DNA of 64,000 nucleotides, from contig CM045991.1 of the NCBI GenBank assembly GCA_025175895.1, forward strand, positions 74,759,174-74,823,173. Direction: 5' to 3'. The first letter of the stretch is position 1. Every line of letters begins with the position of its first letter. A program made the position numbers and the translations under genes. This document shows positions 11,232 to 20,740 of the stretch, piece by piece. The notes beneath the pieces are model-generated. The model searched no databases. It was not told the DNA's origin and saw nothing but the letters and a program-made list of their open reading frames with translations. The stretch comes from Wurfbainia villosa. Lineage: Eukaryota > Streptophyta > Magnoliopsida > Zingiberales > Zingiberaceae.

Positions 11232-11460
11232 CAGTCGACTGAAATGCCTTCTAGTCCACATTAGTCCATCGATATGGAACTTCTGATCTTCTAGTCGACT
11301 TCAGGTCACCTAGCTCTGTATCGAGAAGTTTGCCTCTTCAATCGACTGAAACTCCCCAGTCGACTGAAACTCTTTCCATCTACACTGCCAGATCTTCGAA
11401 CGATCATCAGCTAATCATGCCAACTAGGTATCCAGTCGACTAAAACATACCCAGTCGACT
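11232..11460. promoter_or_regulatory. CAGTCGACTG cluster in J LTR
   Basis: Perfect copies at 11232, 11357 and 11451, with one-base variants at 11290-11300, 11340 and 11432. The last pair is 19 bp apart. Confidence 0.75.
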
Positions 11461-12018
11461 GGACATCAGTTTGTTGGTGCAATCGGTCCGGGTTGACTTG
11501 AGTTTGACTCGAGCAATATTTTGATGATAGACAAAACTCATGACATGGGATTGTCATGGGAAAGTCCAACATGGAGTTGGCATGGAAAATCCAAGCATGG
11601 AGCTTGGTGTGGAAAAGTCCGAAGCATTGCGAAGTCGTGCGCTTGGTGCTTGGTGAGAAATGCATTGCGAAGCCGTGCGCTTGGTGCATGTGGGAAGTCT
11701 TGAGGACTTGGCAAGTTCACTAGGCTCGAGGTCCTTGAGTCGGTGAAGGATGACATTGCGAAGCCGTGCTGTTGGTGCATCCGCGGGACCGTCGAACGGG
11801 GAGCGAATGGAGTCAGACCAAAGGGAAGCATACTTCGAGGGCATGAGACGCGAAGGATGGCGTTACGAAGCCATACTCTTGGCGCATCCGAGGGACGTAG
11901 GCCGAGGGAAGAGAGCTTCGGTGGGGAACTCCATGAAGGATGAGGTGGACTTGGCCAAGTGGTTAAGACTGAGTGTCGGATGCTCAAACAACTTGATGTT
12001 TTAGGTTTTACCCGACAT

Positions 12019-12368
12019 CAGTCGACTGGCATAAGTGCTAGTCGACTGCTCTAGGTCGAATGGTTCGACCAGTGTTCGACTGACCAGGATCTGACTGACC
12101 AGTCGACTGTCGAGGGAGGGCAGTCGACTGCCGACGTCATCAGTCGACTGATGATGGATATCAGTCGACTGATCGGGGCGATTTCAGCCATAGAAAGGTT
12201 TCCAATCGAGTGCTCACGCCAGCACTCGACTGATGCGATGATTAGTCGACTGATGGGTATCATCAGTCGACTGATGGGTGATCCATTGGAACTTGACCAA
12301 CGTGGATCTGGTCGTTGTGAGACAACAGCTACAGGACCAGTCGACTGATGGTCACGATCAGTCGACTG
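12019..12368. promoter_or_regulatory. Phased CAGTCGACTG array in E1 5' LTR
   Basis: Perfect copies start at 12019, 12100, 12121, 12141, 12162, 12264, 12338 and 12359; TAGTCGACTG variants start at 12039 and 12243. Neighbour spacings within groups are 20, 21, 20, 21, 21 and 21 bp. The array ends 28 bp before the TATA-like box, in the expected U3 promoter/enhancer region. Confidence 0.88.
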
Positions 12369-12396
12369 ATGGGCGCGAAATCAACTTGATACAAAT

Positions 12397-12403
12397 TATA
12401 AAT
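12397..12403 (+). promoter_or_regulatory. TATA-like box of E1 5' LTR
   Basis: TATAAAT, conserved in all six E LTRs here (17011-17017; minus strand 18144-18150, 22869-22875, 49609-49615 and 54165-54171). Confidence 0.6.
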
Positions 12404-12881
12404 GGTGCTCAAGAGGGAGGATTTCACCAAGACTTTAAGGGTGACATTGAAGGGGAATTGTTGCTGCATTCCAGACCTTCAAAAGTCATCTAAAGCAAGC
12501 AACAAGCAAAGGGTTCAAAGCAAGCGTTGTAAAGATTTCTTTATGTGTATTTCGTATTTGTCTTTGTATTGCTTGTATTTCATATTACTTAGTGTAATTG
12601 CTTGTGAGAGGTTTCTCCACCTCCGACGTGTTGTCGAGAAGGAGTGTTAGTTAGTGTCGTGCGCATAACTAGAGCTCGGTGAGCTCGCCCGTGGAGTAGG
12701 AACCATTCGGTTCCGAACCACATATATCTTTGTGTATTGCGTGTGATTGTATTATTATTATTATTTCCGCTGCGTATGTTAATGACAATTGTAGACAAGC
12801 ACGTAAGAACGATCGTATTCCACCGTACGACGAAAGAGAGATATTCACCCCCCTCTAGCTGGCCACCATCGTCCCTACTGG

Positions 12882-12893
12882 TGGTATCAGAGC
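12882..12893 (+). other. E1 primer-binding site
   Basis: TGGTATCAGAGC, matching initiator tRNA-Met, about 2 bp after the LTR end and 43 bp before the gag ATG. Confidence 0.9.
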
Positions 12894-12936
12894 TAGGAGC
12901 TTGTCAAGGACTAACCGCTGACACAAGCACTACAAG

Positions 12937-14508
12937 ATGGCCGGCTACAACCTCCAACCACCAAAATTCGAAGGAGATTTTCAATGGTGGAGAAGAAAAA
13001 TGGAGGTATATCTAGAAACCGATTTTGATTTCATGCTAATCTTAGAAAATGGTTTTGAATTGCCTAGGAATGAAAGAAATAGGCAAATTGAGAAGTCAAG
13101 GTGGGCCCAAGACCAAATCAAGGACTTCAAGACAAATCTCAATGTAATCGAATTACTTAGTGATTTGATCCCTAACACCATTTGGTCTAGATTGGGTGAC
13201 TATAGGGATGCGAGGGAATAATGGAATAAAGTGATCAAATTCCAAGAAAATTCCCAACCGACACAAATAGAGGAGAATTCCTAGGAAGTATCACCATCCA
13301 CATTCGAAGATGTGGATGACTTTGAGGAAACCTCCACCTCTAGCATTGAGGGGGAGGAAAGGATTTCCATTCCGAAGAAAGATCAAAATGAAGCTTCTAC
13401 CTCCATAAGAAGTGAAGAGGCCTCCACCACCTCCCTAGGTAACTCAAGTATTATAATTTTAAATAAAGATCATATAATTTGCTTTGAGTGTAGGGAGAAA
13501 GGGCATTACAAGAGTAAATGCCCAAAATTGATTAAGGAAAAGACATCGGCACCAAAACTCAACCAAAAGTCAAAGGATGTCGGAGTCCCCACAACTAGAA
13601 GCAAAGAGCACATTGTATGATTTAAATGCAATCAAAGGGGACATTACTGAAGTCAATGCCCTAGGGGGAGGAAGAAGGGGCAAGAAGGTGTATCTCATGT
13701 AGGGGGAGCTTCCAAAGATAATCCTAAGGTATATTTAAATTATGCACCTTCAATTTCTAAAGTTAAAAAACATGCTAAAAAATTTTTTAGTTCTCTTGCA
13801 ATTATTAATGAAAAGCATGCTAGTAGAAATAATAAGGTTTATTGCTTAGGTGCCAAGCATGTAGAATTACCTAAGGACAAACCTAGGATCAATAACACTA
13901 GACCAATCCTACCTAGGGAGTCAATTAGGAGAATAGAAGAAAATTTGGGTATTAATCCCAAAAAGTCTAGGCACATGCCTAAGAAGAGGTCTTCGCAAAA
14001 ACCTAATGAAAATTCAAAATTGAGAAAATTAGAGTTAGAAAACCAAGTCTTGAGGTCAAGACTTGAGAGAATGGAAAAGACCCTTAAAATTATAGAAAAT
14101 TCTATTCAAGGTTCAAATGCCCAAAAATCAAGACCTAAGGTTCAAAAACGGTCTAAGGGCAAGGAAGGTTTGGGTCACAAACCTAAGCCCAAGAAGACTT
14201 ATCATAATGTTCCATTTGATTATGGAACAATTTCTAGGTCTAAGAAAACCAAGACTAATAGGGAAGCTATCCCTAAGACTAGTCATGGTGTTTGCTTAAT
14301 GGCTAAGGACTTAAGAAAAACCACTAAGAAGGTCAAAGGGGGAGTTACCCCTAGGTTTGACTTAGGAAAGACCCAAAAGACTATGGCTTTAAAGCCTAAA
14401 AGGGTCATTAGGAAGGTATCTAGGGAAGTTATCCCTAGAGAATACTTTGTTAACCCAAAGAGCTCCAATAGGTATTGGGTTCCTAGAAGCGTGATCGATT
14501 CACACTAA
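12937..14508 (+). pseudogene. E1 gag with at least four premature stops
   Basis: Same protein as the intact E2 gag. It starts MAGYNLQPPKFEG, followed by WWRRKMEVYLETDF. In-frame stops occur at about 13219 (where E2 has Leu), 13282, 13618 and 13648. Zinc knuckle 1 (CFECREKGHYKSKC) is intact near 13480; knuckle 2 is broken by stops. A 187-residue downstream frame from 13945 holds the coiled-coil segment (LELENQVLRSRLERM) and the end NRYWVPRSVIDSH. No protease follows. Confidence 0.88.
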
Positions 14509-16103
14509 ATGGGTTAGGGTGTGTCAACTCTAAGTGGATGGGTAGTTAACCTAACTATAGTAGAGTTGACACATTAGGATGTGCCAATGTGCTTGAGAAT
14601 TTAAAAAAAATGATTTAAATTGGCACAATTAGGTCTTAGAGGTATTGGTGTGACATTTTGGGTTTATGGCACATTTGAGAGATAATGGTATTAAGGCAAA
14701 ATAGTATTAATTCCTAGAAATGGCAATTTAGATTTAACACTTAGGTATTTTATACCTTAGTATATTTTACTTGCCATGATTTATTTGTCTTGCCATGTCA
14801 TGACATCATTCTCATTTTTATCTATAAAAATGTCATGACCATGTTTAGAATTATTTTTAGATGTCATGTATGCTTAGATTTCTTTCACATGCCATGACAT
14901 CATGATTTTGGCATATGCTTTTATCTATATCATATCTATGCCATAATCATCATCATGCATATAATTAAAATAGATTTAAGGACATGGCATGATTTGAAGT
15001 CTCATGCATAAGGGAATCAAATAGAGTTGCCTTAGAATATGCATGAGACCATTAAAGAACAAAAACCCACATCTCACTAAAAACATGACTTGTATGTGTT
15101 TTACACATCTAGATACAAGTGAGATGTTTAGGAAAAAGTAATTAGAGGTTTCAAAAATATTTTGAAAAAATTTTGAAAAACCTTGGTGAAGTCTATCTTT
15201 TGATAGCCATCACCATTGAATGGGATGATACAAAGAGGGCTCAATATTGAAGCTTTTCTTAACTTTTGAACTTTGTACCAATCTCACTAATTTATGGGTA
15301 AAATAATTTTTCAATATTTTTCACCCATAATATCTGTGATAAGTATTATACGTATGAATTTTCAAGATTTTTAAAATTATGTATATTTACTTATGAATTT
15401 CGAAAATCCAAATTCTGAAAATGAAAACTACAGAATGCAATTATCAGTCGACTGCCATGGATGACAGTCGACTGATGCCAAGCCCAGTCGACTGGTATCT
15501 GAGAGTTAATTGACAATGGCTGATTTCGGGTAAACCTTAGTGGTTAGACCCATGTTCAGCTAGTTTTTGGTCCCCTAACCACTCCTAACCCTAGGACATG
15601 CTTGGGAGAGCATTAGGAAGGGAGGAAATCCATTGGATATGGATTGGGAGAAGTGTTTAGGAAGAGTATCAATTTTAAGGTGGATGAGAGTTCATTGTTG
15701 AACTTTGCCTTAATTTTGATGGTTTTGTGTTCCTATTGGCTTAGGCGCTTTCCAAAGACATTGTTGGTGCAATGGTCAAGGGGGAGCAAGCCTTTAGGGG
15801 GAGGTATCCATCATGGGAAGATGGATGTGTATTTTTCCTCATGGGAGGAAAATTGAGGGATTGCGCCTCTCTTAAGTGATATGGGATTATCACTAGAAAG
15901 ATTGAGGGCATGCTAAGGGGAAGATTGTAAGATCTCATTGGGATATGAGACATTGACACCCTTGAGGACCTTTTTGATGTAATGTCAAAAAGGGGGAGAA
16001 GTTACCAAGTTACCAATTAGGGTTCGTTGGAATTCTCATTGGGATATGAGAATTGCCAATATGGGAGAATTGGTAGGCTTGAGGGATAGTTTTGTCAATC
16101 ATC
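14509..16103 (+). other. E1 3' non-coding region
   Basis: About 1.6 kb without a gene, conserved in E2 and E3. It contains a TGTCATGACA palindrome at 14797-14806, with a near copy 14831-14840. Three CAGTCGACTG copies at 15445, 15465 and 15485 are evenly 20 bp apart. A first AAAAAGGGGGAGA purine tract is near 15984-15998, about 115 bp before the true one. Confidence 0.8.
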
Positions 16104-16117
16104 AAAAAGGGGGAGAT
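16104..16117 (+). other. E1 polypurine tract
   Basis: AAAAAGGGGGAGAT directly before the 3' LTR. It primes plus-strand DNA synthesis. Confidence 0.88.
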
Positions 16118-17498
16118 TGTTGGTGCAATCAGCCCGGGTTGACTCGAGCAGTATTTTGATGATAGACAAAACTCATGACATGGGATTGTCATGGGAAAGT
16201 CCAACATGGAGTTGGCATGGAAAATCCAAGCATGGAGCTTGGTGTGGAAAAGTCTAAAGCATTGCGAAGTCGTGCGCTTGGTGCTTGGTGAGAAATGCAT
16301 TGCGAAGTCGTGCACTTGGTGCATGTGGGAAGTCTTTAAAACTTGGCAAGTTCACTAGGCTCGGGGTCCTTGAGTCGGTGAAGGATGGCATTGCGAAGTT
16401 GTGCGCTTGGTGCATCCGAGGGACCGTCGGACAGGGAGCGAATGGAGTGAGACCAAAGGGAAGCATACTTCAAGGGCATGAGACGTGAAGGATGGCGTTG
16501 CGAAGCCATGCACTTGGTGCATCCGAGGGACGTAGGCCGAGAGAAGAGAGCTTCGATGGGGAACTCCATGAGGGATGAGGTGGACTTGGCCAAGTGGCTA
16601 AGACTGAGTGTCGGATGCTCAAACAGCTTGATGTTTGAGGTTTTACCCAATATCAGTCGACTGGCATAGGTGTCAGTCGACTGCTCTAGGTCGAATGGTT
16701 CAACCGGTGTTCGACTGACCAGGATCTGGCTGACCAGTCGACTATCAAGGGAGAGAAGTCGACTGCCAACGCCATCAGTCGACTAATGATGGACATCAGT
16801 CGACTGATCGGGGTGAATTCAGCCACAAAAGGGTTTCCAGTCGAGTGCTCGCGCCAGCACTCGACTGATGTGATGATCAGTCGACTGATGGGTATCATCA
16901 GTCGACTGATGGGTGATCCGTTGGAACTTGACCAATGTGGATCTGACCATTGTGAGACAACGGCTACAGGACCAGTCGACTGATGGGCGCGAAATCAGCT
17001 TGATGTAGGTTATAAATGGAGCTCAAGAGGGAGGATTTTACCAAGACTTTAAGGGTGACATTGGAGCGGAATTGCTGTTGCATTCCAGACCTTCAAAAGT
17101 CATCTAAAGCAAGCAATAAGCAAAGGGTTCAAAGTAAGCATTGTAAAGTGTTCTTTACGTGTATTTCGTATTTGTCTTTGTATTTCTTGTATTTCATATT
17201 ACTTAGTCTAATTGCTTGTGAGAGGTTTCTCCACCTTCGACGTGTTGTCGAGAAGGAGTGTTAGTTAGTGACATGTGCATAACTAGAGTTCGGTGCGTGG
17301 AGTAGGAACCATTCGATTCCGAACCACGTATATCTTTGTGTATTGCGTGTGATTGTATTGTTGTTATTATTTCTATTATTTCCGCTGCGTATATTAACGA
17401 CAATTGTAGACAAGAATACAAGAACGATCATATTCCACCGTACGACGAAAGAGGGTTATTCACCCCCCCCCCTCTAGCCGGCCACCATCGTCCCTACA
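16118..17498 (+). repeat. E1 3' LTR
   Basis: A 1381-bp partner of the 5' LTR, TGTTGGTGCAATC to CGTCCCTACA. Its palindromes (16654-16982) keep the 20-21 bp spacing, for example 16735, 16756, 16776 and 16797. The TATA-like box is at 17011. Confidence 0.88.
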
Positions 17499-17542
17499 CA
17501 GTCAACTATAGTCTATTCAGTCGATTGATTCCTGCAAAACGA
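17499..17542 (-). repeat. J 5' LTR, outer remnant
   Basis: Continues J after E1. On the minus strand it reads TTTTGCAGGAATCAATCGAC, matching the H LTR at 58205-58224 (TTTTGCAGGGTCCAATCGAC). The LTR stops here and F1 LTR sequence begins, so the outer end is lost. Confidence 0.65.
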
Positions 17543-17667
17543 GATTAAGGCAACGGTGGTATGTTTTGGTTGTAGCGAATCTGATTTTGGTTTAACGAAT
17601 AATGGTAGAATGAGTAAGTGGATTATTCTTGATCATTACAAGGTATAGGAACTATTGGAATTGGGAT
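17543..17667 (+). repeat. F1 5' LTR, segment 1
   Basis: Matches the F1 3' LTR at about 56177-56306 (AGGCAACGGTGGTATGTTTT and on). The first ~920 bp of the LTR are missing from this side. The last five bases GGGAT (17663-17667) are the left target duplication of E2. Confidence 0.85.
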
Positions 17668-19157
17668 TGTTGGGGGATCGAAAAGGCCGGCTAGAGGGGG
17701 GTGAATAGCCCTCGTTCGTTGGATGTCGTAATTCGTTCGTTCTCGAGTGCTCGTCTACAATTGTCGTTAATATACACAGCAGAATAACAATAGAAATACC
17801 AACAATACAAGCACAATCAATACACAAGCATATATGTGGTTCAGAACCGAATGGTTCCTACTCCACGGGGTGAGCTCAACGAGCTCGTGTTATGCGCACG
17901 ACACTAACAACACTCCTTATCGACTACACGTCGGAGGTGGAGAAACCTCTCACAAGCAATTACAATGTAATATAGAAATACAAGCAAATACACGAATACA
18001 ATACACAAGAAAACTTTCACCGATTGCTTTGATCACTTTGCTTGTTGCTTGCTTTAGATGGCTCTTGAAGGACTGGAATGCAGCAGCAATTCCCCTCCAA
18101 TAGCTCCACAAAAGACTTGGCGAAATCCTCCAACTCGAGCTCCATTTATAACCTGCATCAAGCTGTTTTCGCGCCCATCAGTCGACTGATCGTGACCATT
18201 AGTCGACTGGTCCCGTAACCGTTGTCTCACAACGGCCAGATCCACGTTGGTTAAGTTCCAACGGATCACACATCAGTCGACAGATGGCACCCATCAGTCG
18301 ACTGATCATCCATCAGTCGAGTGCTGGCGAGCTCGACTCCATTATGTGCCCGTGCACAGTGTCATCAGTCGACTGTCATCCCTCTGCAGTCGACTGATCC
18401 TCCCAACAGTCGACTGCTCTCCCTCGGCAGTCGATTGATCAGCCAGACTTGGTTCAGTCGAACACTTGTCGAACCCATACGACCTAGAGCAGTCGACTGG
18501 CACCTATGTCAGTCGACTGATGTCGGCTAAAACCTCAAACACAAAGTTGTTTGAGCATCCGACACTTAGTCTTAGCCACTTGGCCAAGTCCACCTTATCC
18601 CTCATGGAGTTCCCCATCGAAGCTCTCTTCCCTCGGCCTACGTCCCTCGGATGCGCCAAGCGCACGGCTTCGCAATCCCATCCTTCGCGTCTCATGCCCT
18701 AGAAGTATGCTTCCCTTTGGGCTCACTCCATTCGCTCCCCGTCTGACGGTCCCTCGAATGCACCAAGCGCACGGCTTCGCAATGTCATCCTTCACCGACT
18801 CAAGGACCCGAGCCTAGTGAACTTGCCAAGTTCTCAAGACTTCCCAAATGTACCAAGCGCACGGCTTCGCAATGCTTTGGACTTTCCCATGCCAAGCACC
18901 AAGTGCACGGCTTCGCAATGCTTTGGACTTTCTCATGCCAAGCACCAAGCGCACGGCTTCGCAATGCTTTGGACTTTCCCATGCCAAGGCTTCCCCCTTG
19001 GACTTCCACACCAAGCTCCATGCTTGGATTTTCCATGCCAACCCCATGTTGGACTTTCCCATGACAATCCCATGACATGAGTTTTGTCTATCATCAAAAT
19101 ACTATCAAGGTACTGCTCGAGTCAAACTCGAGTCAACCTGGGTTGATTGCACCAACA
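17668..19157 (-). repeat. E2 3' LTR
   Basis: 1490 bp. It carries three perfect-length 46-bp units (18851-18988) and a palindrome cluster from 18179 to 18519. It is longer than its partner because the partner has lost two internal blocks. Confidence 0.88.
18851..18988. repeat. 46-bp minisatellite in E2 3' LTR (three units)
   Basis: The unit begins CACCAAGCGCACGGCTTCGC and ends CATGCCAAG. Three copies lie head to tail at 18851, 18897 and 18943. Confidence 0.88.
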
Positions 19158-20740
19158 ATCTCCCCCTTTTTGATGATTGATAAAACTACCATCTCAAGTC
19201 TACCAATTCTCCCATATTGGCAATTCTCATATCCCAATGAGAATTCCAACGAACCCTAATTGATAACTTGGTAACTTCTCCCCCTTTTTGACATAACATC
19301 AAAAAGGTCCTCCCCAAGGGTATGAATGTCTCATATCCCAATGAGATCTTACAATCTCTCCCCTGGAGGAACACATGCCTACAATCTTTCTATTGATCCC
19401 ATATCACTTAAAGAGAGGCAACCCAATTTTCCTCCCATGAGGAAATACACATCCATCTTCTCAAGATGGATACCTCCCCCTAGAGGCTTGCTCCCCCTTG
19501 ACCATTGCACCAACAATGTCCTTGGAGAATTCCTAAGCCAATAGGAACATTAACCAAATCAAAATTAAGGCAAAGTTCAACAATGAACTCTCTTCCACCT
19601 TAAAATTGATACTCACCCTCAACCCAACTCCTAATCCATATCCAATGGATTTCCACCCTCTCTAATGCTCTCCCAAGCATATCCTAGGGTTAGGAGTGGT
19701 TAGGGGAGCAAAACATGGCTAAACATGGGCCTAACTATCAAGTTTACCCGAAATCAGTCTGTTCCAATCGACTACGATACCGATCGATTGGACTTACCAT
19801 CGATCATTGCCATTACATGATCGATAATCGTGATTCTAGTTTTTCAGATTCAGAAATGGATTTTCGAAATCCATAAGTAAATATACGTAATTTTAAAAAT
19901 CTTGAAAATGTATACGTATAATACTTATCCTAAACACTATGGGTGAAAAATATTGGAAATTTATTTTACCCATTAAATTAAGAGATTGATACAAAGTTCA
20001 AAATTTAAGAAAAGCTTTAATAAAGAGCCATCTTTGTATCATCCCATTCAATGGTGATAGCTATCAAAAGATAGACTTCACCAAGGTTTTTCAAAAAGTT
20101 TTCAAAATGTTTTTCAAACCTTTATTTTTTTTTCCTAAACATCTCACCAATATCTAGATGTGTAAAACACATACAAGTCAAATATTCTAGTGAGATGTGG
20201 GTTTTTGTTCTTTAAATGGTCTCATGCATATTTCTAGGCAATATTATTTGATTCCCATCAAATCATGTCATAGTCCTTAATTTCATTTTATTTGTGCATG
20301 ATATTATTATGGTATAAATATGATTTAGATAAAAACATATGCCAATATCATGATGTCATGGCATGTGAATGAGAACTAAACATTCATGACATCTAAACAT
20401 AAATTTAAACATGATCATGACATTTTTATAGATAAAATGAGAATGATGTCATGACATGGTAAGGCAAACAAATCATGGCAAGAAAAATATACTATGGTAT
20501 AGAATACCTAAGTGTTAAAATTAATTTTCCATTTCTAGGAATTAAATTCATTTTCCCTTAATGCCATTCATTTCCCTAGTGTGCCAAAAACCCAAAATAG
20601 CACACCAATACCTCTAAGACCTAATTGTGCCAATTTAATCATTTTTAGCTTCTTTAACCATATTGGCGCACCCTAATGTGTCAACTCACAATGGCTAGGT
20701 TAACCACCCATCCACTTAGGGTTGACACACCCTAACCCAT
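19158..20740 (-). other. E2 polypurine tract and 3' non-coding region
   Basis: The purine tract (minus-strand AAAAAGGGGGAGAT) is at 19158-19171, with a second one near 19277-19290, as in E1. The rest matches the E1 3' region but the three CAGTCGACTG copies are gone; a CAATCGACTA remnant is near 19766. No gene is present. Confidence 0.8.

Larger units (their letters stand above)
10697..11471 (-). repeat. J 5' LTR, proximal part (continues at 17499-17542)
   Basis: Runs from the primer-binding site to the E1 insertion and resumes at 17499 for 44 bp. It is related to the H LTR: after the TATA-like box both have CAGTCGACTG copies and a TTTTGCAGG block. The outer ~500 bp expected from H are missing, so the element is truncated where it meets F1 at 17543. 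Confidence 0.72.
11472..12879 (+). repeat. E1 5' LTR
   Basis: Starts TGTTGGTGCAATC and ends CGTCCCTACT just before the primer-binding site; the partner LTR ends CGTCCCTACA. It holds the palindrome cluster (12019-12368), a TATA-like box at 12397 and short open frames that are repeat artefacts. Confidence 0.88.
11472..17498 (+). mobile_element. E1: gag-only Ty1/copia-like element, complete with both LTRs
   Basis: A 6.0-kb element with LTRs at 11472-12879 and 16118-17498, a primer-binding site at 12882-12893 and a purine tract at 16104-16117. Flanking 5-mers are CAGTT (11467-11471) and CAGTC (17499-17503), a target duplication with one mismatch. The only coding sequence is a gag-like frame (12937-14508); the 1.6 kb after it has no protease, integrase or reverse transcriptase. 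It is therefore non-autonomous and would depend on enzymes from another copia element. Inserted in the J 5' LTR. Confidence 0.88.

Noticed and set aside
11538..11987. 149-residue minus-strand frame in the E1 5' LTR
   Set aside because: Inside the LTR, rich in the 46-bp-unit peptide, and not conserved in the partner LTR frame.
12100..12171. CRISPR-like array of short repeats at constant spacing
   Set aside because: The repeats are 10-bp palindromes with ~10-bp gaps inside plant LTRs; CRISPR repeats and spacers are longer and there are no cas genes.
13945..14508. 187-residue frame as a separate basic nuclear protein
   Set aside because: It is the C-terminal part of the E1 gag after premature stops; E2 shows it joined to the N-terminal half.
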